From Zizania palustris (Eukaryota > Streptophyta > Magnoliopsida > Poales > Poaceae): DNA of 64,000 nucleotides. The position numbers and the translations under genes are program-made. Location of the stretch: contig JAAALK010000289.1 of the NCBI GenBank assembly GCA_019279435.1, positions 27,086,603 through 27,150,602 of the forward strand, given 5' to 3'. The notes beneath the pieces were generated by a model. That model was not told where the DNA came from and ran no database searches. It was given only the letters and a program-made list of their open reading frames with translations. Within the stretch, counting starts at the first letter, position 1, and the number at the start of each line of letters is the position of its first letter. Below, one piece after another: positions 33,262-44,062 of this stretch.

Positions 33262-33785
33262 TGTTGGCGTAAAAGATTACGCTAACAGTTTTAAGAAACT
33301 GTATGTGTGACAAATGAAGTGTTTGTGAAAGTGTACTATCTCAAGCCTCCGAATAGGATAATAGCTCGAAGTAGTTCGAAGTTGTGTATTGATTATCTGA
33401 GTAGTCGATACCCTTTACAGAGTGAAGAAGGGTATTTATAGACCGAATATTAAATGAAAAGACTCCTTTACCCTCTAATTACAACCGACTAAGAAGATAT
33501 TGTTTAATACTCTTCATAGGGGTAAAAAGGTAAAAGACTTATTTAATCAGAAAGAAGATAAATCTTCTATCCTCGCTGGCAACACCCCTTTGGGTGGAAA
33601 GGCTTCGGGAAGCTTCGTTACGTCGAAGCCTTAACGGAGGCCTTCGCCATACAATACTCTGAATATAGCAAAACTTCGATGCTTTCAGGATCTTCGAAGA
33701 TCGAGGCTTTTGACTTCATCCCTTCTGCTTGTATCTTCAGGGGAATGTCCTTGACCTCTGGTTGATGAAATATTTTCCCCTAACA
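33262..33785 (-). repeat. 3' LTR of element Z (524 bp)
   Basis: On the + strand it starts TGTTGGCGTAAAAGATTACG and ends TTTTCCCCTAACA. The - strand TATA-like box lies near 33430. It is related to the LTRs of V and W. Confidence 0.92.
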
Positions 33786-33799
33786 GTAGCCCTTCGAAT
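33786..33799 (-). other. Polypurine tract of element Z
   Basis: The - strand reads TATTCGAAGGGCTAC directly before the LTR. It corresponds to the tracts at 1591-1606 and 60455-60468. Confidence 0.7.
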
Positions 33800-34108
33800 A
33801 CTTCTCTCCGAGTTGCCTATACAATAAGAGAGCAGTATGCGCAAGAAATAATTTCATAAGCATTCGGAGGTCTGGAATCTTCGGACTAACTTTTGTGTGA
33901 AGGTACGCATCGAAGGGGCTTCAAAGATAGATCCTTGCGAAGCAAAAATAACCGTTAGACTCGCATAAATAGTTGTTATCTTTTTTAAAGGATAAATTGT
34001 CGCTTCGTTTTCAGAGGCGTGATTTTTCATGAAGAATCGCATTGAATCATAATGGTAAAGAAGATGTAACGACACACATGAACGATACACTGCAACTGCA
34101 AGTACACA

Positions 34109-34118
34109 CTATAAATAA
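34109..34118 (+). promoter_or_regulatory. TATA box of the antisense gene of element Z
   Basis: CTATAAATAA lies 103 bases upstream of the ATG at 34212, matching the position in V and W. The stretch 33800-34108 between the polypurine tract and this box holds no gene. Confidence 0.55.
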
Positions 34119-34211
34119 GAATGCAGGGGTGAGTTTTGGATACTTTACCAACTGCTCCCGCATTTTCCCCTTTCTGCTTCCTGAGCCCATCTTCCAACTT
34201 CATCTTCTCCA

Positions 34212-37200
34212 ATGGCGACAACGAGCCACAAGGTCCCCGTTCCCACTTCGTCCTTGGCCAAGCAACAAGTGATGGTGGCAGCAGCGGCAGCGGCATCTTT
34301 GGATAACCCTCCGCCAAATATACGGATCAATCGTATAGTTTGGGGCCCTCAACTTGTACGATGAAGTCAACTGTGGCGGCGACTGCTGGGAAGATGTGAC
34401 CTGGAATCAAGATTTGCTAGGCTGAGGGAGAGGTGATTCCTGTGCCCCGAGTCAGAGAAGTGGTGGTGCTCGAAGCATTCTTCGAAGCTAGATTGGGGCT
34501 TCCAGTAGTGGAGTTCCTTTCGGAGGTATTGAACTTGTTCCACTTTACTTTGCCTCAACTCTCTCCAAATGCAATCGCTCTCCTGGCCATCTTTGAATGG
34601 GCGATGCGAGCCGAAGGGTGTGCCAGGAGAGCCGAGATCTTCATGGCTCTTCACAAAGCTTCATGCCAAACGAAGACCTATACGGGAGATGGAGGAAAAA
34701 AGATGGTGATCGCCTTCTGGAGCATCAATTTTTGACTTCGCGAAGAGTACCAAGATTGGTCACCATCGAAGGCCATTAATGCTAGATGGTACACGCACTA
34801 GATTCTTTGCTAGTTTTATGCCGAGGTAGGAGCAGACAGTGCCTTGGCCGGACCTCTGGAGGACATCTTCTATCAGAGGAAGCGGAGGTCTAACCGGACC
34901 AAGTCAACTCAAAGTCCGCCTCGAGCTGCTGCAATCCGTAAGTCGTCGCATGAGCATGCATTACTTAGCGGAGGAGTTCATCGGACTCCGGATCCCACGC
35001 TTGATGGCTAGCTGGCCAATCAACTTCGAAGAGAACCTGGAGGGTGGACTCCGAGAGATCCCTTCAAGTGCTGCAAGTAAACTTCTTGTATGTCCTACAA
35101 AATATTTTTACACGTAGTATTGATTTTATAAAAATGATTTAACCGAAAGGAAATCTTATCTTTTACCTCCACGCGTCACCCTCACTTCGGAACAAATTGT
35201 CCAGACTTCGGAGAAGATCCTCGGGGCTCCTACGCTCGTTGAAAAAGAGTGGAGGGTGAAGTTGGTTGGCAGCTGGGAGTGATTCAACCGAGTATGGAGT
35301 GTACTCAGAGTTGAACCTCCAATTCTTCTGAACTGGATCAGCTCAGAACAAGCTCCGAAGAAAAGAAAGGCCAAAGCAGGGACTTCAGTGCCAGCCAAGA
35401 CACCTGTTAAAAAGGTGGCTCGAAAGCCGAAGGCCCCTGCTCCTTCCAAATCTCCAACTTCGTCTTCGAAATCATCTAAAGATGAAGAAGCGGACAGAGT
35501 AATGGGGGAGGAGTTCAAAGCTCTCCTAGAAGGGGATGAAGGGTCTCGAATGGGAGCAGAAGTCCCCGTTCAAGATGATGTGGTGGCGGCGCCTGCCATT
35601 GAAGGTAACCCCGAGCAGGCAGAGACTAAAAAAGTCCTGCCTAGCCAGGTAAATGCCCCTGTTATGGGAGAAGGCGGAGTCGAGACTGTGGATGTCCAAG
35701 TCTTGTCTTCGGACGAAGTGATAACTGCAGTGGTCGAAGATATCTCTACAGTTATTCCTTCGGTTCGAAGTCCGGAGTCCGAAGAGGACTTCGGTCAAAT
35801 GTTCAAGCCCCCGAGCAGTCCAGTGCTCGTTCGGCAACAAAATGTCGGAGGTAAGCTTCAGCAGAATAACTTTTCTTCTTCCTTTTTCTTTTCTTTATGT
35901 CCTGCAAAATTTAAGCAATATCATATACCTTTGGTTTTTATAGGATCAGCTCTGGTGGAGGTGACTCCCGCTGCGGAGGTTGAGCTAGAGCCTATTGCAC
36001 CTCCGAAGCCAGCTCTAGCCATAACACAAGTGACTCTGGTTCGAAAAATGGCTTCAAAGAAGATGATGGGTCCTGGAAAAGGCAAAGGTAAAGGTTGGCC
36101 TTTGCCTGCTCCTATTCCAGGGTGGACTCCTTCAGGATCCACGGACGAAGGTCAATCTACAGAAGCCTCCGAAGATGCTTCGCTACACTCCAGTCCATCT
36201 CCCACCGAAGATGATCAGAGCGCCTTGTCAAGGCCCCCCCTCTTAGCTCCTTTGGCTCGAGCTAGTCACAAAGTTGGGGAGACTGACTTGGTTTCCATCC
36301 TTGGAGAAGCGGAGGGATTGGAGCTGGATGCAGCTTTGGAGCGGGCAGCCTACCAGGTATGAAGCATCTGCAAAAATAGAGTTAGTTCAAACATATGTAC
36401 ATAATTTACTTACATTGTTCTTCTTCTTCCTTCGCAGCAAGTAGTTCTAGCTCGGTCTACATCTATATCACATGAGCGAGAATGTAACCAACTCAAGGAG
36501 AAGGTAACATCTCTTCAAGGGAGTCTTATTAGCTCCGAGACTCGGACTTCGAGCTTGCAAGAGATGGTAGCTGCAGAAAGAAATGCTAGGACTAGCTTGG
36601 AGGCTACCAAAAATGAACTCGAGGCTGAGTGGGTTGTGCTTCAGGCTGAGGTGGAAAGACTACGGGGAGAGTAGGCAGTTGCGGGAGCCGAAATGGTCAA
36701 GCTTCGAGAGGAGCAACTAAATTTGACGGAGGAGGCCAAAAAACTGCTCGGACAAAAGAATTCTTTGATGATGGAGGCAGCTAGACTTTCATCTTTGACA
36801 GACGAGCTGACTTCATCAAACAAGACTTTGTCTGAAGAAAAGATAAAGTGCGAGAAGGTGGCTTCGGAGACCATGGACGCCCTTCAGGGTGTCCTGGAAT
36901 ACTTCGGCACTTCTTGCGCTTCTTCTTCGACTGGCAATGACTCCCTGCTGCGAAGAATGAAGATGATCCAAGCAGTGGTGAACACTATGAAGGCAGCAGG
37001 TACTTGGTATGGAGAGATCTCTGGCCAAGTGGCTGCTCTCGGAGTACTTAGTTACTATGAAGATCTTGGGTTATTTGTTTCGCCGGAGCCCAGAGCAATC
37101 CCCGTCAATTTTGGTGACGACCGACTTCTAACTCCTTCGGCTGATGTGGCCACGGATTGGGAGGCCTTTCAACCATCTTGGAGACCTAAAGGCCGATCAG

Positions 37201-37746
37201 CTATAAAAACATGGATTGATGAAGGTCTCCGACAAAAGCAAGCGTGGTCACAGCCTTCGAGTAGCAAAGAATTATTTGGAAATGTTTTTAGGCTTCCCAA
37301 CCTTTTTTGGATGAGCTCGAAGTGTTAGAGATTAATGAAGAACGTCGCCTATGATGGGCCACCTTCGAAGCTTTAAAGCCTCACAGGCATCCTCGATTTT
37401 CAATTCCTCGGGGAAGTTCTGGAGAGGTTATACCTGATATATATAAAGAAGTATTAGCTTATATTAAAAAGGAGGAAAATTAAGTTAGTATAGAAACTTC
37501 ATCTTCAGAGGATGTTGAATGGTCCGAAGAAGAAAATGCTGATGAAGAGCAAGTAGAAAAGAGCTCCGAACGACTTCGAAGCTGGGAGAGGAGCCCCGAA
37601 CGACTTCGGGTCTGGGCTGAACTTCAGCAAGAACAAAAAGACTTCTGAGCTTCGAAAGAAGGGAAGAGAGTTAAGCGTAAAGTTTTAAAGACTCCAGGCT
37701 TTGGAACAAGTCGCCTTCGAAGTTAGGCTAATTTTGAAAGCAGCTC
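34212..37746 (+). pseudogene. Antisense extra gene of element Z, degenerate, multi-exon
   Basis: Exon 1 is 34212-35086. It is homologous to the V and W proteins (VVVLEAFFEARLGLP, LPQLSPNAIALLAIFEWAMR) but has several stops (near 34362, 34733, 34799) and frame changes. The first intron's acceptor is AC instead of AG at 35165-35166. Exon 2 (35167-36356) encodes a Lys/Pro/Ser-rich region and holds an extra GT-AG intron at 35851-35943. A further intron is 36357-36437. Exon 3 from 36438 encodes a coiled-coil region and a conserved C-terminal domain (LQGVLEYFGTS, SGQVAALGVLSYYEDLG), with a stop at 36672-36674. An acidic tail reaches about 37746. It lies opposite to gag-pol. Confidence 0.72.
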
Positions 37747-38059
37747 CGGGGATCGAAGAGGTCTTCGCTTCCTTCTTGGCATAGACACGGATTTTTCATG
37801 ATGTAATGTAGTCTGTTTAAATAATATAAACTAGAAAGTTTCAAAATTGTCTCATTACTTCCCAGCCCCTCTTTCGAGGTAAGCACCTCCAAAATTTGAT
37901 CGAAGGTGGTTACACACAACGAAGATAACGTTAGTTAGGAGTACTTATCATATTAAAGAAGAATTAAGGACTGAAAGTCCAAGAATGGTCACTAAGGACC
38001 TCGAAAATATCTTCGACTCTATTAATTTGGAGTCTGAAAACTGGTAGCTTAGTACTCTT

Positions 38060-38365
38060 TTTTGAATGTGGTCACTTCGGACTCTTTTTCGGATGCATTA
38101 GAATCCGATTATAATGGTCACTTTGGACTCTTTTTACAGACGTTTTCAAGCTAATTGCTCGGAGTCTGTATTGTTTGGTATCCTTCGACTCTTTTTGCGG
38201 TTGCTATCAAACCAGTGCTTCAGAACCCGCTTTTTGTGGTCTCCTTGGACTCTTTTTACAGATGCTTTAAAGCCGGAGCCTGGAATCTGTATCATTTGGT
38301 CTCTTTGGACTCTTTTTACGGATGCTTTCAAGCCGGTGGCTTGGAATCTGTTTTTTGTGACATTC
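38060..38365 (+). repeat. Degenerate ~65 bp tandem repeats between pol and the antisense gene of Z
   Basis: The core GGACTCTTTTTACGGATGCT recurs about five times, near 38080, 38128, 38185, 38247 and 38308, with related flanks. It lies in the gap where the two opposite transcription units of Z converge. No coding potential is seen. The stretch 37747-38059 holds nothing I recognise. Confidence 0.65.
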
Positions 38366-38728
38366 CCACCTTGTCGGAAGAATGGTTCGAAGTCAATAAA
38401 ATTGGTTCAAATGAATGACAGTTTCCTTCACAATCAACTCCGCTCTCCTAGTGCGTCCACTAGAAGTAGGGAATGTTTGAGAAGTAGGCATTATCCGAAC
38501 CATGAGCTTTATTTATTCAAAAAGTGTTTACAAATGATTACAAGGAGCCCCTATGCAAAATATCGCTTAAGATGCTCTGCATGCCAGGCATTCTTTAATT
38601 CTTCACCTTCTAAATTAGCTAATTTAAAAGAATCAGGGTGTCCTGAACGAAGGATGATATATGGACCTTCCCATTTATTTCCTAATTTCCCTAGTGCTAT
38701 AATGCTTCGCAAAACTAAATGACCTGGT

Positions 38729-39702
38729 TGTTGGGGGAATAAGTTTCCCTTGAACAGGGGCCAAATGACATCAGCCTCTAACAGCCTTCGGCCCGGAGCC
38801 CAACACTATCGAAGTCTGTTCCTTCTGAAGAAGCTGTTTCCAAGTCCCAAGGTTCACTTCGAAGCCCTCTAGGGCGAGGCCTCCGAACCCCTTTGGAGCC
38901 CTCTTGAGCAAAGCCCTCAAGATCTTGTTGAAGTCTGCCAGAAGCTAAGTCTCAGGCTAACGTCGAAGTTAGCCTTCGAGCCTTGCTCGGAGTTAACCTT
39001 CGAAGTTATGTTCGGAGTTAACCTTCGAGCTCCCTTCGGAGTTAACCTTCGAGCTCCCTTCGGAGCCCCTCGGAGCCAGTCTCCGGACCCTTTCTAGCCA
39101 AATTCAAAGCTAAGTCTCCGAGAACCCAGTTCGGAGCCTAGTTTGGAGTATGCTTCGCAGCCTACTTCGGAGTGTACTTCGAAGCCTTCCCTACAGCCTT
39201 CGCCTGAAGAGCTCCAGCCCCAACTCTGAATCCAGAAGATATTTACACCCTGCTACAGTGTAATGGCCATACCAGGGGCCTCTCTACCCCTAGTATGGCG
39301 TTTAGTTGTTCAAGAAGTGATGTTTATCTGACACGTCTGTAAAGTTGTAAAGCACTTTGTACAGTAGCTAGCTCCTTTTTTCCCTTTTTGCCCCTATGAG
39401 CCTATGACTTATAGAGGGCATTTTGGTCTTTTCCTTTGGCCTGCGTGCCTATAAAAGCAGGGCCAAGCCCTTGTAACAGGTTAGCTTTTCCAGGGGCCAT
39501 GAGGACCCCGAGATTCATTAGACTCCATCAAGGCATACTATGCCAAATCCACCACAAACTGGACGTAGGGCTATTATCCCTTAGGGGAGGTCCGATCCAG
39601 TATAAATCCTTTCTCCCTCTGAGAGAACCCTTCGAGGTTCATTTTACACACCATACACACACATACAAAACATGTGTTGTAGCTAACACAATTGCTACAA
39701 CA
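38729..39702 (+). mobile_element. Solo LTR (974 bp) in the Z integrase gene
   Basis: It starts TGTTGGGGGAATAAG and ends GCTACAACA, with perfect 5 bp flanks CTGGT at 38724-38728 and 39703-39707. Host integrase frames join across it. CTATAAAAG near 39450 is a likely TATA box. The start resembles the V LTR, so it is probably from another Tat family. It is unrelated in detail to other LTRs in the window. Confidence 0.88.
38985..39075. repeat. Short tandem repeats inside the solo LTR
   Basis: A unit of about 23 bp containing TTCGGAGTTAACCTTCGAGC repeats three to four times. The flanking 38860-39200 is full of CTTCGAAG and TTCGGAG variants. Confidence 0.6.
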
Positions 39703-40377
39703 CTGGTTATGTTCATTAAGTTTAATCTTTAGGTCATACCAAGTCTTCGTATGATGTTGATACTTCCTCAAATTTGCAACAGCTCGAAGCCTTGTTTCTT
39801 CTGTTAAGTCTATCGAAGCTTGTCTTTCATCTTCTTTTTCAGGTTCGATGGTGCAAAGAGATCCTCCTTTGAGATCTGTCGACGTCATGGCTTCATCTCC
39901 GAATAGTATCCTGAAAGGGGTAAAACCTGTGGACCTTCCTTGAGTGGTCCGAATGGACCATAAAATCTTTGGGAGCTCTTCGGTCCACAGCCCTTTCGCC
40001 AATCCTACTATCCTTCGATTTAGGCCTGATAGAATATTACCGTTAGCTCGCTCGACAGCTTCGTTAGATTGAGGATGATGGACAGCTGCAAAACACATTT
40101 CTATGACAAGACCTTCACAGAACTCTCTGAAGGGTTCGACATCAAATTGGGTGCCATTGTCGATTGTCAGCTATCGAGGCACTCCGAACCTACATATAAT
40201 ATTCTTCTAGAAAAAATTTTGTACATTTTTTGAAGTGATAGCTATGAGGGGTTCTGCTTCGACCCACATGGAAAAATATTTAATTGCTACCACTGCATAT
40301 AAAATACTCGTTCTTAATTGGTTCACCACATGGAAAAATACTTCAGTGGCCAAGCATATAATTTCAGATTTCATATC

Positions 40378-43300
40378 TTAATTGGTTCGCCTTTTCATTC
40401 TTCCGGCCCAATCATACAGAGTTGGATGCTTGGCCACTTCACTCTCAGAATCGAAAAATACTCCAAGCTCATGAAGAATCTCATGCATCGTGAAGCGGCA
40501 CATCCTTGATACGATTTCGTACATTTGTGATTCAGAGAGTTGGCTCTTCTGGGCAACGGTTGATGGACCTGACGCCTGCATACGTAAAATATAAGTACAT
40601 ACGCTGCAAGTTATATTAGATTAACACACAAGAAATCAACTTACTTCTTTAGTATCCTCAGATACTGTCCGCCCAAACTTTCCTAAGTTATTGCTCATGA
40701 AATCACAAGTATAGTAGCCACAATGCACGGAACCAAGAGATTGTTTGTGACACTTCAAAATAGACAAAGTTAGAACGATATATAGTTTGGCTTTATCAAT
40801 TGAATTAACAAATTTAAAAATATAATATTACCGGAAAGTTGGTTCTGATAAGCATTTCTTTCGGCCTCTGTGGATCATGTGGGCCACCTAACTTTTCCAC
40901 GTAGTATCTATATGCACTCTGAATAACATTTAATATATCTTGATATTCTTTTTTGGGTTTGTCGAGCGAGTCGAGCACATAAACCCTTGAGCTTTTTGGG
41001 TATATCAGAAGTGCAATCCAATGATCACTATCGAAAGAAGTAATATATGATTATGTTAGTTTCATAATCGATAAAACGTGTTTAAGTGGATATAGTGGGT
41101 ATACTTACTTAAAGTTATATGCCCCACATATAATTTGTCTGTCCTTCCATTGATACATGCACCGCGCAATATACAACGCGGCACAACTCCTTTTGTTCTT
41201 CTTAAGTTTGTCTTCGTCTTTATTGAACATCTTTCTTTGAAATTTTTTCTTACCCGCAGTCCAGTACTTGCTATCATTCTGGTTTAGTGTCGGGTTCAGC
41301 GCACTTTGGCTTATTAATGACGGGTTTAAGTACCCATACAATTTAGACTCGTCACCGCGTGAATTACAACTGCATATGTTATAAAACAATAGTCAATATA
41401 AGACATTATTTATTTTTTCTTTGTATTGACAAAGTATAAAGTACTTACATGCACCAGAGCATCATGCTTGTGATGTCGGTTCGCTTCAGACGAAACATCC
41501 GATGGAAGTCGTCGAAAAATAGTGCAAGCTTAAACTCTGGGCAGTTGAATATTTCTTGTGGAACCGTCAGTTCTATTTGTGTTACACCTAACGAAGACGC
41601 TTCGAGGTACCAGTCATGAAATGTTTTCATCGTCCAAGGCATACAATTAAGTACTCCTTGGGGTAATAATGGTTTGCTTGGTTCGTATTCGATATAATCC
41701 TCGTCTCCGTAGGTCCTCTTATCAACAGAAAGTGAGCCCGCATGCTTTTGTACTGGAGCCTTTATGGGAGCCGCTTCGGGCATAGAACGTGTTTGCCCCA
41801 AAGTATTAAAAAATTTATGCATCTCAGATTTCAGCGCAGAACACTGCCCAGCTTGAACAGTTATCTTGTGGATTGCTGGCTTTGGGCATGCATCTTGTTT
41901 TTCAGGCTCGGCAGCAACTAGCACTGGCACTTGAGGATCAGCCGGAACTGGCACTTGAGGCTCAGTCGGAACTAGCACTGGCATTTGATCTGGCTCTGGC
42001 ACATTTGTGTTGGGCTCATCAGTGGGCTCAAGCACTGGCACTAGCTTTGTCACTTGAGGATCAGAAGTCACTTTCGATTCTATCACTTCTGCCACTTTAT
42101 TGGGCACTGGCTCTTCCTCTGCCTTTTCCTCTATTTCACGCTCATCAACAGGTGATAATGATCCTATATTTTGCACATCCTGAGATGAAAGATATGTGGG
42201 GGATTGTGATGAGACAATAGGTGATTTACTCTGAGAACTTGTCTGCAGTAATTTGATATCTCGGCTCGCCCATAGGACAAAGTTATTTAGAGCATCTCCG
42301 ATTGTCTCAATCCCCTCATCAGGCATTGGAAGATCCAAGGGGTCATTAATAAATCTGTCGTTGGTGATCTCATTGACCTGAACCTTGGTATAGTCAGCAG
42401 GAATAGGCCGATTGTGAAATAAATCCCCAGGCATAGCAATGCCTCGTGCAGCCTCTTGGGAATGCCCTTTGCGCCCTATCGGTACATGCAGGCTGCAGGG
42501 TGTGTCCTCTTTAATATAATTTATAGGAAATTTGTCTTGTACTGAGCCAACACTGCTTGGTACGTCGAGTCGTACCTCTGGCACAATTATTTGTCTAGCT
42601 GCAGCCTGCATTATGTTTGGATTCTCGTTAATAAATTCAAAAAAGTGTCGCTCCCACTCTGCACGGCGCTCTGCGGCGTCGTCTGTGCGTGCTTGACGCT
42701 TCTTGTATGTGGCACCCTCCTGTTTCTTGAAAGTATTTTTCCAGGGTGCTATAGAAGAGACACCTCGGGTGCGCCCTCGATGTTCCTCGTTTCCGAGAGC
42801 AGATGTAAGCTGGTCATTACATCCCTCGGGCTTGAACTTTCCAGGCTTCTCCAACTCAGCGATTTCCTGTGCTTTCTGGAATACTTCACTAGTCCGTGAG
42901 TCGGAGAGCATATATTGGCCCTCGGGTGTTTTTTTAGCTTGACCTAGGAGCCATCTCTTAGTGCGCTGATCAGCACCTGAAAACTGTTCAGGTAACCCAG
43001 CCGCACGGTCCTCCTCCTCCTTTTTACTCCACTCATCCTCCTTAGCCTTATATCCACCTGGCCCAAGTTTATGGGGGAACTTATTCTTCTTATTAAGTTC
43101 TTTGAACATTATGCTCTCTTGTTTGGCTTCTTCGGAGCAATGCTGCATTTTGAATTCATTCCATTCATTTGACGTTATAAAGCCGTAGTCGTTGAGTGGC
43201 GACTCATCTTTCTGAAGGTATTGTGTGTTCAGTTTAGTCCTAAATGTACGGAGAGCCTTCCCGATAGTCTTCAATGTGGCAGCTTTAGCGTCTTCTAAGC

Positions 43301-43950
43301 GGTCTTCCGGGAATTTATAATGCGCTTTTATATGCTGCCACAATTCGTTCTTTGTAGCTTCAGGGACAGTCTTCCAATTTTTCCAAACTATCTTACATCG
43401 CTCCCTGGCGAGACATCCACAGTCGTTACGCCACTTCGCTGTGATTTCTTTTGGCTTCTTTGGAGCCCCATCAACATGCACTTCTTCAACCTCATAGATA
43501 GCTGTATGTAGCTTGTTCTTCTCCCGTTTCCCTCTCCTCTTCGCATTTGCAGACGATGTTGTGGCAGCGGGCTCAACATCTGTTCGCTCAGCTGACTCAA
43601 TAGCTGGGACAATAGTTGTTCTTTTCTCGACTTGGAATAATCAACGCTTGCTTCCTCGCTTTGGACGATCCTACGATGATAGACAATGTGAGCTTCAGGA
43701 ATGTAATCCTCGGTTAGAAGCTGCTCTGACTTGTTACTAACGTAATAATTACCTCCGCTTGAGCTTCAGGAATGTAATCCTCATCGGCGTCTTCTCTCGT
43801 TCTCTTCTTCCTAGGCTCCATTGGATGTTCATTCTCCGGAGAGTGGTACGAAGATTCACTATCAGAGGATCCTTCAGATGAACCCTCTTTATTTGTTTTT
43901 GCGGGAGACTCGTAGATGAGCTCCTCGATGGAACGTCCTTCTTCCGCCAT
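40378..43950 (-). CDS. CACTA-encoded protein with C-terminal Ulp1-like (C48) cysteine protease, spliced
   Basis: Proposed exons are 43950-43753, 43625-41449, 41369-41109, 41027-40832, 40752-40645 and 40575-40378; all junctions are GT-AG and all phases agree, giving about 1045 residues. The 5' junction (43753/43625) is the least certain. The N-terminal half is acidic. The middle resembles plant En/Spm Transposase_24 proteins (KWRNDCGCLARERCKIVWKN). A Pro/Val/Glu repeat region follows. The last exons form an Ulp1 fold: NDHWIALLIYP (His), VYVLDSLDKP (Asp), KQSLGSVHCGYYTC (Gln and Cys). These enzymes cut SUMO-type conjugates; such domains are known from plant CACTA and MULE elements. The catalytic set is intact. 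Confidence 0.78.
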
Positions 43951-44062
43951 AGATAAACTATTCATATTAAGAGGCTAATGTATCAGAATTTTGGTTATGC
44001 AAAAAAGGTCTGATGTCATATTAATCCTAAAGTTAGGATGTTGTGTTGTTTTCTCTCTCTAG

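Larger units (their letters stand above)
38551..40300 (-). pseudogene. Z integrase, core and C-terminal part, split by a solo LTR
   Basis: Reading leftward from 40300: YAVVAIKYFSMWVEAEPL, then frame breaks (a stop near 40172), HHPQSNEAVERANGNILSGL with the catalytic Glu in its usual QSNE context, and WSIRTTQGRSTGFTPFRILFG. The frame is cut at 39703 by the solo LTR and resumes at 38728 with LGNKWEGPYIILRSGHPD, ending NAWHAEHLKRYFA and a stop at 38551-38553. The first catalytic Asp region is missing where the CACTA element begins. The N-terminal zinc domain lies at 54658-55097. Confidence 0.83.

Noticed and set aside
41445..43481. 678-codon ORF as a single-exon host gene
   Set aside because: It ends at a strong splice donor and continues in phase through further exons to the Ulp1-like domain, all inside the CACTA element.
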